Source: Psychromonas sp. L1A2
Lineage (GTDB): Bacteria > Pseudomonadota > Gammaproteobacteria > Enterobacterales > Psychromonadaceae
Reading direction: 5' to 3'
DNA length: 64,000 nucleotides
NCBI RefSeq assembly: GCF_009828855.1
Contig: NZ_WUAG01000002.1
Location: 372,001 to 436,000 of the forward strand
Positions 18,289-27,482 of this stretch are shown piece after piece. A program made the position numbers and the translations under genes. The notes below the pieces were generated by a model that saw only the letters and a list, made by a program, of their open reading frames with translations, was not told the DNA's origin and did not search any database. Position 1 is the stretch's first letter, and the number at the start of each line of letters is the position of its first letter.

Positions 18289-18909
18289 ATGGAGCACAAC
18301 CTATTATTGCTGTTTATTCCCACTTTTTTCGCCGTGTCAATTACACCAGGAATGTGCATGACCTTAGCAATGACGTTAGGTATGACGATTGGTATTCGAC
18401 GTAGTTTATGGATGATGCTTGGAGAATTAGTCGGTGTTGGCTTAGTCGCTTTATCAGCCCTGATTGGTGTCGCGACTTTATTGCTCGCTCGACCTAATCT
18501 ATTTTTATTCTTAAAATATGCAGGTGGTGCATATTTATTATACCTTGGTATACAAATGTGGCGCTCTCGTGGAAAAATGGCCATCCCTGCCACACCTATA
18601 AATCAAGATTCAGTCAAGCGTACCGCATTAATTAGCCAAGGCTTTATTACGGCCATTGCTAACCCTAAAGGCTGGGCATTTATGATTTCACTACTACCTC
18701 CTTTTATTAATGCCGATAACGCGTTATTACCACAAGCAACACAGTTAATCGCTGTTATCTTATGTTTTGAGCTAACCTGTATGCTTATTTATGCAACGGG
18801 TGGCAAAACATTGCGACATCTATTACAACAACAAAGCAGTGTTAAGTTGTTAAATCGAATTGCAGGCTCAATGATGATGTTAGTCGCTGTATGGTTAGTA
18901 GTCAGCTAA
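18289..18909 (+). CDS. LysE/RhtB-type amino-acid exporter
   Basis: Inner-membrane exporter of 206 residues with about six helices. The N-terminal signature FAVSITPGMCMTLAMT (the family's SPGP region) is typical, followed by a GAYLLYLG segment and IANPKGWAFM. Substrates in the family include lysine, threonine, homoserine and azaleucine; which applies cannot be told here. The ATG at 18289 fits the family start. A second, distinct exporter of this family lies at 35427. Confidence 0.9.
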   Translation: MEHNLLLLFIPTFFAVSITPGMCMTLAMTLGMTIGIRRSLWMMLGELVGVGLVALSALIGVATLLLARPNLFLFLKYAGGAYLLYLGIQMWRSRGKMAIPATPINQDSVKRTALISQGFITAIANPKGWAFMISLLPPFINADNALLPQATQLIAVILCFELTCMLIYATGGKTLRHLLQQQSSVKLLNRIAGSMMMLVAVWLVVS

Positions 18910-18960
18910 ATTGACGCCTCAAATGATAAAAAGCGTACGCCTTGTGGCGGGCAAGTTTCA

Positions 18961-19110
18961 ATGGAAAGTATTACCAAACCACTTGTCTCAAATACTTTAA
19001 AAAACAATTTGAATATTCCAGAACCATGGCAGCAATGGTGGGAAAGCAGTAGTGCAGATCGGTTCTATGTGAATGATCTGTTTATTCTTAAATTAGCCAA
19101 TGCAGACTAG
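18961..19110 (+). CDS. Possible small protein or decayed gene downstream of the exporter
   Basis: An open frame of 49 codons starts at the ATG at 18961 and continues without stops from just after the exporter's stop codon in the same frame, giving 66 open codons in all. The product is Trp-rich (PWQQWWESSS). No clear ribosome site precedes the ATG. I do not recognise it. It may be a short unstudied protein, or the remains of a larger gene or a read-through tail. Confidence 0.3.
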   Translation: MESITKPLVSNTLKNNLNIPEPWQQWWESSSADRFYVNDLFILKLANAD

Positions 19111-19130
19111 CGTTATTATTCACATTAAGT

Positions 19131-19354
19131 AATACCAATCACAATAAATAGCTTATCTATTTTACTTGTTAAAACAGCCCACTTCCTCGTTGTAAATTTC
19201 ATAAAGGGAACAGCCATTAAAGAATTAACATCTTTTGGTTAATTCTCCGATAGACGATTAACGAAGTTAATCTTCGAAAGGCTCAATTTACGCCTTGAAT
19301 TGAACTGTTTTTCCAGCGCAAAATTTAGATAACATATTTAATGTAATCGGTATA
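19131..19354 (-). repeat. MITE-like element, subfamily A copy 3 (full length)
   Basis: About 224 bp, with ends TAATACCAAT at left and ATTTAATGTAATCGGTATA at right, which are imperfect inverted repeats. Two internal hairpins are visible: AGAATTAAC/GGTTAATTCT and GATTAAC-GAA-GTTAATC. No coding capacity. Same family as 33923 (same orientation) and 9413, 17031, 24195 (opposite). Confidence 0.8.
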
Positions 19355-19397
19355 AACGTTAATGAAAGTGAATATGAAAGCTCTATGACCAGATAAC

Positions 19398-19420
19398 AAA
19401 AAAGCGCCGAAGCGCTTTTA
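19398..19420 (-). terminator. Rho-independent terminator of the S1-protein gene
   Basis: On the minus strand AAAGCGCTTCGGCGCTTTTTT makes a GC-rich hairpin with a TTCG-type loop and a T-run, 27 bases after the stop at 19447. Confidence 0.9.
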
Positions 19421-19446
19421 ATCAAAATAGTCATTATTCAGTTTTA

Positions 19447-20286
19447 TTACTTATTAGTGATCGTAATGCCATTATCTGCAATCACGATATCGCCATTCTT
19501 ATATAATTGACCAATGGCTTTTTTAAAGTTGCCTTTACTCATTTTCAAAATTTTAGCAATTTGATCTGGGCTACTTTTATCTGATAATGGTAAAAATCCA
19601 TCATGTTGTCTAAGCGTTAATAATATACGGTCAGATAAACCATCCATTTTCGCATAACCTGTTTGTGTTAAGCTTAAATCAATTTTTCCATCTTCACGAA
19701 TACGTCTAATATAACCTTTACACTTTTTACCAATACCAAGGTCACCAAAGACATCATTTTCAAAAATAACGCCCCAGTGTTTATGGTTAATAATCGCTTT
19801 AAAACCAATATCAGTACGGTCTGCAATGAGTAAATCAACTTTTTCACCGACTTTATATTCAGCAGGTACTTTATCTAAAAACCGATCTAATTTAGATGAA
19901 GCAAGTAAACGCTCACTAATATCATCTTGATATACATAAACGACATAACCAAAGCCAGTTTTCATTGCTACTTTTTGTTGGTTAAATGGTACCAATAAAT
20001 CTTTTGGTAATCCCCAATCTAAAAAGGCACCTGCCCGGTTAGTATCGATTACTTTTAACGAAGTAAACTCACCAGCAATCGCTTTTGCTTTTTGTGTCGT
20101 TGCAATTAAACGGTCTTCAGAGTCGAAATATAAAAATACTGTAATACTGTCACCAATATTCATTTCATCAGTAACATAACGCTTTGGTAATAATACCTCT
20201 CCAAAATTTTGTCCTCCATCTAAATAGAGTCCAAAATCCACTTCTTTAACGATGTTAAGTTCGTTATAAGTGCCTACTTTAATCAT
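19447..20286 (-). CDS. CvfB-type S1 RNA-binding protein
   Basis: Cytoplasmic protein of 279 residues. It has tandem S1-like/OB domains (about 1-65, 70-140 and 145-215; the GKKCKGYIRRIREDGKIDLS segment is a typical S1 end) and a C-terminal winged-helix domain (about 220-279, with ILKMSKGNFKKAIGQLYKNG). This matches the CvfB/YitL family. In Staphylococcus CvfB binds RNA and affects virulence gene expression; in gammaproteobacteria its role is not established. Monocistronic, with its own terminator. Confidence 0.88.
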   Translation of the reverse strand: MIKVGTYNELNIVKEVDFGLYLDGGQNFGEVLLPKRYVTDEMNIGDSITVFLYFDSEDRLIATTQKAKAIAGEFTSLKVIDTNRAGAFLDWGLPKDLLVPFNQQKVAMKTGFGYVVYVYQDDISERLLASSKLDRFLDKVPAEYKVGEKVDLLIADRTDIGFKAIINHKHWGVIFENDVFGDLGIGKKCKGYIRRIREDGKIDLSLTQTGYAKMDGLSDRILLTLRQHDGFLPLSDKSSPDQIAKILKMSKGNFKKAIGQLYKNGDIVIADNGITITNK

Positions 20287-20339
20287 AATTCTCTCTTTTT
20301 AAATAACCCTCATCATATGAAGATTTTAGTGTTTAGTTT

Positions 20340-20768
20340 TTATTGTTTAGGCTTATCGATAACGGCAACAGTTAACCTTGAAGTACACACTAATTGCTGA
20401 CGCTCATTACAAATTTCTATCTGCCAAATTTGCGTACTATAACCAATATGCACTGCGGTTGCGGTTCCCGTTACTATGCCTTTCTTAATACTTCTAATAT
20501 GGTTAGCGTTCACTTCCAACCCGACGCAGACTTTATCGTCTGCTACCGCTAAATTTGCAGCAACGCTACCGAGCGTTTCAGCTAAAACAACTGATGCGCC
20601 ACCATGTAATAATCCATGAGGTTGATGCGTCCTATTATCCACAGGCATAGTACCTTGGATAAAATTATCACCGACCTTAGTGTATTCGATGCCTAACAGT
20701 TCAATAATAGTATTTTCACTTATTGTATTTAAGCGACTTATTTCTGTGCTTTTTTTCCAAATACTCAT
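20340..20768 (-). CDS. ydiI: Hotdog-fold acyl-CoA thioesterase, YdiI/MenI type
   Basis: Hydrolyses acyl-CoA thioesters; E. coli YdiI acts on 1,4-dihydroxy-2-naphthoyl-CoA in menaquinone synthesis. The single hotdog domain has MPVDNRTHQPHGLLHGGAS, whose HGG region and the following AETLGS glutamate form the PaaI-type active site. The ATG at 20768 is preceded by GAGG and gives 142 residues beginning MSIWKKS; a more distal start would add 12 residues unlike the family. It follows ydiJ by 44 bases, as in the E. coli ydiI-ydiJ arrangement. Confidence 0.92.
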   Translation of the reverse strand: MSIWKKSTEISRLNTISENTIIELLGIEYTKVGDNFIQGTMPVDNRTHQPHGLLHGGASVVLAETLGSVAANLAVADDKVCVGLEVNANHIRSIKKGIVTGTATAVHIGYSTQIWQIEICNERQQLVCTSRLTVAVIDKPKQ

Positions 20769-20812
20769 TGCACCCTCTACTATTCTGTTGGCCTCTACTT
20801 TCATTCAGCGTC

Positions 20813-23800
20813 TTATAATAAACTCAGTAATGCTTGTACTGGATGCTTAAGTGTTTCACCCTCAATACGTTTTACCTGGCTACGACAAGAGTATCCCGTT
20901 GCAACACATTGTGCTCTATCACGTTTTGCTATTTCAGCTTCCCAACTCAAACTATAAATCGCTTTTGACTCGTTAAGTTTACCTGCATCATGACCATAGG
21001 TTCCAGCCATACCACAACATCCCACTGCGACCTCTGATAATGAGCCACCAAAATGTTTGAAGATAGATGACCAGTCATTTGCCGAGGTAGGCTCAGCCGT
21101 TTTTTCAGTACAGTGGCCTAACAAGAAAAAGTCTGCATTTTCAGATTTTTTAGGTTCGCCTGATAATCGCGGTTTTAACCATTCTTGAAATAGTTGAACA
21201 TTAAACTGACCACGTTTTTCACCTAACGCTAGCTTATATTCGTCACGATAACATAATACCATCGCAGGATCTGTCCCAACCATGGCAATATCTAACGCAG
21301 CCATTTGATTCAAAAACTCAGCTGAATCATTAGCCGTTTTAGCAAATTTACTTAAAAAGCCTTTAATATGCTGTGGCTTACCATTAGGTTTGAATGGTAA
21401 AACAACAGGCTTATAACCTAATTTTTTAATCGCTAATATCAAGTCACGTACTACGTCTGCATCGTAATAAGTAGTGAATGGGTCTTGCACGATCAATACA
21501 TACTGTTCACGTTGCTCAGCCGTTAATGCTTGTAATCTTTCTAAATCAAACTCTGTAATATCATTATCTTTCAATGCTGATTTTAGTGTTGGAGATGAAA
21601 GTTGCGGAATATCCACCATACCGACTATTTTTTCAGTCAAAACAGACGTCACTTTCAACCCAGTAAAGAAGTTAAAAAAGCGTGGCATTGTTCCCATTAT
21701 TGGAGCGTATTGTTCAACATAAGCAACAAAATAATCTTTCACAGGGCGTAAATAACGGTCATGGTATAAATGAATGAAGCGAGATCTAAACGTAGGCACA
21801 TCAACTTGCACAGGACATTGACTGCTACAAGCTTTACACGCTAAGCAGCCTTGCATTGCTTCCATCACTTCATGTGAAAAGTCATATTCGCCATTGCGTT
21901 TAGCTAACGTATTTTTGAATTTAGTAAAAATACTCGCATTTTTGCCTGCGTACAAATCACTTTCTAATTGTAGAACATCAATATCGTTATTCGCTAATTG
22001 ACGTAACCATTCACGCATTAAGCCAGCACGACCTTTTGGTGAATGAACACGATCCCGAGTGACTTTAACAGACGGACACATTGGTGATTTAGTATCATAG
22101 TTAAAGCACAAACCGTTACCATTACAATCAACGGCCTGTTTGTAACTTTCTCGTATTTTTATCGGAATTTGTCGATCAAAGGTGCCGCGCTTAACTGCAT
22201 CAACACTCACTAACTGATCCGTTGAATCAATTGGTGTACAAATTTTTCCTGGGTTAACTCGGTTTTTTGGATCAAACGCAGCTTTAATTTTTCTTAATTC
22301 ATTGAATAAAACATCACCGAAAAAATCAGGGCCATATTCACTACGGAAACCTTTGCCATGCTCGCCCCACATCAAACCTTTATACTTAGCCGTTAAGGCA
22401 ACGACTTTGTCTGATACTTCACGCATCAGTTTTTCTTGTTCTGGGTCACATAGATCTAATGCAGGACGTACATGTAAAACACCGGCATCGACATGACCAA
22501 ACATGCCGTAATGCAAACCTTTATCATCCAACAATTGACGGAATTCAATAATATATTGCGCTAAATTTTCAGGCGGAACACAGGTATCTTCAGCAAAAGC
22601 GATCGGTTTTGCACGGCTATCGGCTTTACCTAATAAACCGACTGCTTTTTTGCGCATACCGTAAATTTTGTTAATGTCGCTTAAATCACTACAAATTTGA
22701 TAGCCGATCACACCTGCTTGTTTATGACTGATCAACCCATCTAGCATAATAATCAATGCATCGATTTTTTGTTGTTGGATCGTTTCATCAGCTTCTGCAA
22801 ATTCAACGATGTTAATGCCGTCTAGTACTTGCCCAGGTACATCGCTAATTAAATCTTTTACGCTATGCCAAACGATATCTTGCTTCGCTAGGTTTAATAC
22901 TGTGGAATCGACTGTCTCAACAGATAATGCATTCGCTTCAACTAAAAAAGGGGCATTTTGTAAAGCTGATTGAAAACTATCATATTTGATATTGAACAAA
23001 GTACGATAAGTTGGAATTTTTTGAACGTGTAACGTAGCTTCAGTAATAAAGGCTAACGAGCCTTCAGCGCCACACAAAATACGCGTTAAATCAACAATCC
23101 CAGATTCTGGATCATAAACATGTTTTAGGTCATAACCGGTTAAGAAGCGATTTAATTTAGGAAAAGTATCTTCAATATTTTGCTGTTGAGTTTCACAGGT
23201 ATCAATGACTTGACGATAGATAGCACCAATAGCATCGTCTCGTTCAACTTGTTCAATCAAATCAACTGGCAATAGACGTTTAGTTTCTAACAAGCTACCG
23301 TCAATTAATACCGAGGTTAACGCAAGAACATGGTCACTTGTTTTACCGTAAAGTAATGAACCTTGCCCTGATGCATCATTACTGATCATGCCACCAATAG
23401 TTGCACGGTTACTTGTGGATAAATCAGGAGAGAAGAATAAACCATGTGGTTTTAAATAATCGTTTAATTGATCTTTAACAACACCTGTTTGAACACGAAC
23501 CCAACCTTCCGCCGCATTAATTTCAAGAATATTGTTCATGTGTTTCGATAAATCTAGCACAATATCATTGGTCAAAGATTGACCATTAGTGCCCGTACCG
23601 CCACCACGAGGGGAAAAACGAATATCGATAAATTCAGGTAATTGAGCAAGCTGACAAATGACAATAATATCTTCTGTCGATTTAGGGTAAATAACCGCTT
23701 GTGGTAAACATTGATAAACACTGTTATCGGTTGCAACGGCTAAACGGCTTGCATAACTTTTAGCTATTTCACCTGCATAATCACTTTCGCTTAATGCTTT

Positions 23801-23857
23801 GATAAACGCAAAAGTATCCTGCTTGATATTCTCTTGGTGGTTTAAGTTTGGGATCAT
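20813..23857 (-). CDS. ydiJ: FAD/4Fe-4S oxidoreductase YdiJ (D-2-hydroxyglutarate dehydrogenase type)
   Basis: Large flavin and iron-sulfur protein of 1014 residues, close to E. coli YdiJ. An N-terminal PCMH FAD-binding domain (about 50-250, with PRGGGTGTNGQSL) and an FAD-oxidase C domain (about 270-560) are followed by a ferredoxin-type domain with CLACKACSSQCP near 670-680, and a C-terminal region with CCGMAGTYGH. Such D-lactate dehydrogenase-like enzymes oxidise 2-hydroxyacids; YdiJ homologues are reported to act on D-2-hydroxyglutarate. The Fe-S clusters depend on Isc proteins encoded nearby. First gene of the ydiJ-ydiI pair. Confidence 0.94.
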   Translation of the reverse strand: MIPNLNHQENIKQDTFAFIKALSESDYAGEIAKSYASRLAVATDNSVYQCLPQAVIYPKSTEDIIVICQLAQLPEFIDIRFSPRGGGTGTNGQSLTNDIVLDLSKHMNNILEINAAEGWVRVQTGVVKDQLNDYLKPHGLFFSPDLSTSNRATIGGMISNDASGQGSLLYGKTSDHVLALTSVLIDGSLLETKRLLPVDLIEQVERDDAIGAIYRQVIDTCETQQQNIEDTFPKLNRFLTGYDLKHVYDPESGIVDLTRILCGAEGSLAFITEATLHVQKIPTYRTLFNIKYDSFQSALQNAPFLVEANALSVETVDSTVLNLAKQDIVWHSVKDLISDVPGQVLDGINIVEFAEADETIQQQKIDALIIMLDGLISHKQAGVIGYQICSDLSDINKIYGMRKKAVGLLGKADSRAKPIAFAEDTCVPPENLAQYIIEFRQLLDDKGLHYGMFGHVDAGVLHVRPALDLCDPEQEKLMREVSDKVVALTAKYKGLMWGEHGKGFRSEYGPDFFGDVLFNELRKIKAAFDPKNRVNPGKICTPIDSTDQLVSVDAVKRGTFDRQIPIKIRESYKQAVDCNGNGLCFNYDTKSPMCPSVKVTRDRVHSPKGRAGLMREWLRQLANNDIDVLQLESDLYAGKNASIFTKFKNTLAKRNGEYDFSHEVMEAMQGCLACKACSSQCPVQVDVPTFRSRFIHLYHDRYLRPVKDYFVAYVEQYAPIMGTMPRFFNFFTGLKVTSVLTEKIVGMVDIPQLSSPTLKSALKDNDITEFDLERLQALTAEQREQYVLIVQDPFTTYYDADVVRDLILAIKKLGYKPVVLPFKPNGKPQHIKGFLSKFAKTANDSAEFLNQMAALDIAMVGTDPAMVLCYRDEYKLALGEKRGQFNVQLFQEWLKPRLSGEPKKSENADFFLLGHCTEKTAEPTSANDWSSIFKHFGGSLSEVAVGCCGMAGTYGHDAGKLNESKAIYSLSWEAEIAKRDRAQCVATGYSCRSQVKRIEGETLKHPVQALLSLL

Positions 23858-24194
23858 GTGTAGAGCGCTCTAATTCAGTAATGGTATTTTGAAGATAAAA
23901 TAGACGAAGATGATAGCATAATTAACAATAAAATAAGGATTTAGAACATAAATGATCACTGTGAAAGCGAATATTTAAACATTATTTAAGATAGTAATTA
24001 TCATTAAGTTTAAAGTTTATTTTTAATTACTGAACGTTAAAGGAGATTAAATTTAAATACTAACCTCTAAGTTAATGCTTTATTAGGTAAAGGCAACATT
24101 AGGTAGGATTAATATTAAAAGAAAGAATCATGGACAAAGCACAGTATAAATAAAGAAAATGATCAGTAGAAATAGATTGAGCCATTATTATAGT
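23858..24194. other. Intergenic region upstream of ydiJ
   Basis: AT-rich, no gene recognised. It should contain the ydiJ promoter on the minus strand; no strong box could be singled out. Confidence 0.4.
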
Positions 24195-24390
24195 TATATC
24201 AATTACATTAAATAAGCTTTCTAAGTTGTACGCAGGAAAATGTTTTAGTTTAAGGTATAAGTTGAGGCCTTTCCAAGGTTAACCAAAAGATATCAATGCT
24301 TTAATGGTTTCTCTCTTTACGACACTTACAACGAATCAATAAGTTATTTTAACAAGTAAAATAGGTCAGCTAATTAATATGATTGGTATA
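24195..24390 (+). repeat. MITE-like element, subfamily A copy 4
   Basis: About 196 bp from TATATCAATTACATTAAATAAG to ATGATTGGTATA. Compared with the reverse complement of copy 3, it lacks one internal hairpin block (the GATTAAC/GTTAATC and GGAGAATTAAC module) but keeps both ends. No coding capacity. Confidence 0.75.
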
Positions 24391-24462
24391 ACCATCCAAT
24401 GTTAGGTTTAAATGCAGTTATTACTTATCAAGTTGCCTTTAAACCTCAACAATCGTGATTTA

Positions 24463-24891
24463 TCAAAAAGCGTAATTAGTCAACTTACTTGGTGGAAATT
24501 CAGGCTCTTTCACAACCACTGGAGCGACAGGTTTAGGTAGTTCAACTGCAGGTGTTGGAGGCGATACAATGACAACAGGAGCAAGTTGCTCATATTCTTT
24601 TTCTTTTTGACTTAAGCATGCAAAAACTAACGTAGTTTTAGTATCATTACCAAAGAAGCCAGTATATTCGTTGAGATGTTTTACTTCCATAAAACGATTT
24701 TTCTCTAAGCAATATTCATTCGCTTGAGAAAGAATAGAAGCTAATAGCTTATCTTCTTTATCTGAAAAAACAGTTTGCTCTTTACTAATAAGGTAACTAT
24801 CTTCTCCAGCTTCAATAGGGCCGATAGAATTCGTTGAACAACCACTTAACAATAAAAAACTGAACATGAAGATTAATGCTTTAACAACCAT
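24463..24891 (-). CDS. Putative lipoprotein with proline-rich C-terminus
   Basis: Protein of 142 residues with a signal peptide and lipobox LLSGC (lipidated Cys near 18). The central part has two more cysteines (EYCLEKN and FACLSQ contexts) that may form a disulfide. The C-terminus is rich in Pro and Val (PPTPAVELPKPVAPVVV), perhaps a periplasmic spacer. Residue +2 after the Cys is Ser, which favours outer-membrane sorting under the Lol rules. No family recognised. Confidence 0.8.
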   Translation of the reverse strand: MVVKALIFMFSFLLLSGCSTNSIGPIEAGEDSYLISKEQTVFSDKEDKLLASILSQANEYCLEKNRFMEVKHLNEYTGFFGNDTKTTLVFACLSQKEKEYEQLAPVVIVSPPTPAVELPKPVAPVVVKEPEFPPSKLTNYAF

Positions 24892-25071
24892 CGCTATTTT
24901 CTCAACTCGTATAAAATATGTATTTAGGCATCGAGTGCCAGTACAAAAATATAGATTATACGTAATTTAAATATTAATTTCACGCTTTTGAATATGTCAA
25001 AATATTAATCAATATAACACCTCTAAATATCCTAGTTAATCATCACTAAAATTTTACGGCTAGAGAGTATT

Positions 25072-25164
25072 ATGAAAAAATTTATAGCCATAAAAAAAGC
25101 CAATATCGCATTGCTAATATTGACTTTTTTATGGTTATTAAGTGTTTGGTTTATTAACAGTTAA
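25072..25164 (+). CDS. Possible 30-residue single-helix membrane protein
   Basis: An ATG preceded by AGAGAG (about eight bases upstream) opens a 30-codon frame. The N-terminus is basic (MKKFIAIKK) and is followed by one hydrophobic helix (about residues 10-29), the form of bacterial small membrane proteins. It lies on the plus strand between two minus-strand genes and overlaps the pepB terminator hairpin. It could also be chance. Confidence 0.4.
   Translation: MKKFIAIKKANIALLILTFLWLLSVWFINS
25092..25130 (-). terminator. Bidirectional terminator-like hairpin after pepB
   Basis: On the minus strand AGTCAATAT pairs with ATATTGGCT (one G-T pair) and a run of seven T follows, about 50 bases after the pepB stop. 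The opposite strand also has a T-run. It lies inside the possible small ORF. Confidence 0.75.
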
Positions 25165-25181
25165 AGACTGCTTTTAATTGC

Positions 25182-26477
25182 TTACTTAAGTAATAAACTA
25201 CTAATAGTTTCTATGCCATGCCCCTTACCGCCAACAGCCCACTTGCTATTTGCAGCAAGTTGATAACTTCCAGACAAATCAAAATGTATCCAGTTTTGTT
25301 CTGGCGTTTTCATAAATTTAGCTAAAAACGCTGCAGCCGTAGATGCACCAGCCATGCTTTCACCACCGCTGTGGATATTAGCAATATCTGCAAATGCAGA
25401 TCCAATTTGTTGTAAGTGAAAAGACTCTAATGGTAAACGCCAAAGTTTTTCATTTACTTCTTTTGCCGCTTCTAAAGCAGAATCGGTAAACTCATCATCC
25501 ATACTTAAAATACAATTATAATCACGGCCAACCGCTGCTTTAGCTGCACCAGTTAAGGTAGCAGCATCAATAATTTGTTTCGCACCATCTTCTTGTGCTG
25601 CAATTAAACCATCTGCAAGCACTAAGCGCCCTTCAGCATCGGTATTCAATACTTCAACACTAACACCATTTTTATAATTAATGACATCACCTAGTTTGAA
25701 TGCTTTACCACTAATCATGTTTTCAGCACAACAAAGATATAACTTAACACGCTTTTGCAATCCAGTTGCAGCAGCCAATGCTAATGCGCCAGTAACCGTT
25801 GCCGCACCACCCATATCACTTTTCATTGCCGCCATAGAAGGGCTTGGTTTTAAACTATAACCACCAGAGTCAAACGTAATACCTTTACCTACTAAAGCAA
25901 AATCAACGGGAGCGTCTTCATCACCACTTGGATTATAATCAAGTTGCAACATACATGGCATATTCACACTGCCTTTACCAACTTCATAAATTCCCACATA
26001 ACCATCTACATTAAGTTGCTCACCAAAAATAAGTTTATATTTTAATGGGACTTTATCTGCACACACTTGTTCTAATAATAAACATGCTTTTTCACATAAT
26101 ACTTCAGGTGTAACTATTGCAGGGCCTAAGTTAATCGTCTCTCTTACCCATTCACTAATAAGCTTCTTTGTTTTAAGTGCATCAATGGCCTCTTCGTCTA
26201 ATTCAGGGAATTCAATATCAGCACCTGTTTTAGCATTATAGAAACCTTGGCAAAATGCCCAACATAAATCTGAATTCCATTGTTCTCCAACTAACTTCAT
26301 TTTAGGCAAAGACATGTTGTCTAATTTACGAGCCGCACTTTGTACTTGAGATAAAACATCGTCTCTATAATTGATATGAATAGTAGCTTGTTGTTGGTCA
26401 AAAGATAATAAAGCGTCATTTCCCCAAACTGGGTTAGCTTTTTGATCTGATAAATTTACTAAAAATGGTTGGTTCAT
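25182..26477 (-). CDS. pepB: Aminopeptidase B, M17 family
   Basis: Cytoplasmic, metal-dependent leucyl-aminopeptidase-family enzyme that removes N-terminal residues from peptides. The catalytic C-terminal domain shows GKGITFDSGGYSLKP (metal-binding Lys and Asp) and the M17 signature NTDAEGRLVLADGL. At 431 residues it has the size of E. coli PepB rather than the longer PepA. Adjacent iscX (upstream, 57 bases) reproduces the iscX-pepB pair of E. coli. A terminator-like hairpin follows. Confidence 0.94.
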   Translation of the reverse strand: MNQPFLVNLSDQKANPVWGNDALLSFDQQQATIHINYRDDVLSQVQSAARKLDNMSLPKMKLVGEQWNSDLCWAFCQGFYNAKTGADIEFPELDEEAIDALKTKKLISEWVRETINLGPAIVTPEVLCEKACLLLEQVCADKVPLKYKLIFGEQLNVDGYVGIYEVGKGSVNMPCMLQLDYNPSGDEDAPVDFALVGKGITFDSGGYSLKPSPSMAAMKSDMGGAATVTGALALAAATGLQKRVKLYLCCAENMISGKAFKLGDVINYKNGVSVEVLNTDAEGRLVLADGLIAAQEDGAKQIIDAATLTGAAKAAVGRDYNCILSMDDEFTDSALEAAKEVNEKLWRLPLESFHLQQIGSAFADIANIHSGGESMAGASTAAAFLAKFMKTPEQNWIHFDLSGSYQLAANSKWAVGGKGHGIETISSLLLK

Positions 26478-26534
26478 AACATTCCTTAATGGGTATAAAC
26501 GCGAGTCTTAGCTCGCGTTTATACATTGATACTA

Positions 26535-26735
26535 TTAGTCATTTTCATCAATCCAATTGAGTTGAATTGCTTCTAGAATACGTTCACTACAATGCTCAGG
26601 GTCATCATCAAAATCGTCTAATGCTAACACCCAATCTCGTAGGTCTGTAAAGCGGATAGTGAGTGGATCTTGCTTTGGATATTGTTCAATTAATGCAAGT
26701 GCAATTTCTAAAGAATCGGTCCATTTTAATATCAT
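26535..26735 (-). CDS. iscX: Fe-S assembly accessory protein IscX
   Basis: Small acidic protein of 66 residues (LALDDFDDDPEHCSERILEAI context) that binds IscS and iron and modulates Fe-S cluster assembly in E. coli. Its length and the N-terminal MILKWTDSLEIA match the family. Here it is 380 bases from fdx, behind a hairpin terminator, so it is probably expressed separately from the isc operon and together with pepB. Confidence 0.93.
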   Translation of the reverse strand: MILKWTDSLEIALALIEQYPKQDPLTIRFTDLRDWVLALDDFDDDPEHCSERILEAIQLNWIDEND

Positions 26736-27035
26736 TAAGTTATCCTTAAAATAAAATTGGGTTAATAACTGCTTTTAACTGACTACATGAATAAAAGATT
26801 AGCATTCAATAAATAATACTAATTTAAATAAGTATGTGTCTAATCTTACTCTTAAGTAAGAAGGTTGTTCAAGGCAAATGCATATCTGTTTCATAAAATT
26901 CAAATAGATAAAATCTACCGCATAGAATATTGATATGAACGATGTCAAGTTGGCAGTTATAAAAGAGAATAAGAGTGGGCGAGTAAATCGTGTATTGAAG
27001 CGGTAAGCTTAACGCTATCAAGCTGAGAATTGAAA
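26736..27035. other. Intergenic region upstream of iscX
   Basis: Unlike E. coli, where iscX closely follows fdx, here 300 bases of AT-rich DNA lie between iscX and the fdx terminator. They may hold an independent iscX promoter. No gene seen. Confidence 0.4.
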
Positions 27036-27066
27036 AAATAGCTAACCAAATTGGTTAGCTATTTTA
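27036..27066 (-). terminator. Terminator after fdx
   Basis: AAATAGCTAACCAA and TTGGTTAGCTATTT form a near-perfect palindromic stem, with a T-rich flank on the minus strand, about 50 bases after the fdx stop. It ends the isc operon before iscX. Confidence 0.85.
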
Positions 27067-27114
27067 TTATAGTTAACATTATGTATGCTGACTATAATAG
27101 CTTAATGTTAATAA

Positions 27115-27453
27115 CTAGTGATTTTCTGAAACAATATTAACCGTATACTTTGGAATTTCAACGACTAAGTCTTCACCTTTAAGGCAAGCTTGACACCCTA
27201 AGCGAGACTCTGATTCAAGCCCCCAAGCTTTGTCTAACATATCGTCTTCTAACTCATCACTTTCTTCTAATGAATCAAAACCTTCACGAACTACAACATG
27301 ACAAGTTGTACAAGCGCATGATTTCTCACAAGCATGTTCAATATGAATATGATTTTTCAAAGCAACATCTAAAATCGTTTCGCCATCTTCAGCTTCAACA
27401 ACTAAACCATCTGGACATAGTTCTTCATGTGGTAAAAATATAACTTTTGGCAT
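27115..27453 (-). CDS. fdx: Isc-type [2Fe-2S] ferredoxin
   Basis: Adrenodoxin-type ferredoxin that gives electrons to cluster assembly. Cluster cysteines appear in CEKSCACTTCHVV and LGCQACL, the CX5CX2C...C pattern. At 112 residues the size is normal. It is the last gene of iscRSUA-hscBA-fdx; the gap to hscA is 29 bases. Confidence 0.96.
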   Translation of the reverse strand: MPKVIFLPHEELCPDGLVVEAEDGETILDVALKNHIHIEHACEKSCACTTCHVVVREGFDSLEESDELEDDMLDKAWGLESESRLGCQACLKGEDLVVEIPKYTVNIVSENH

Positions 27454-27482
27454 CTTAAAACCTTTCTTTTATTAAATTTAGC

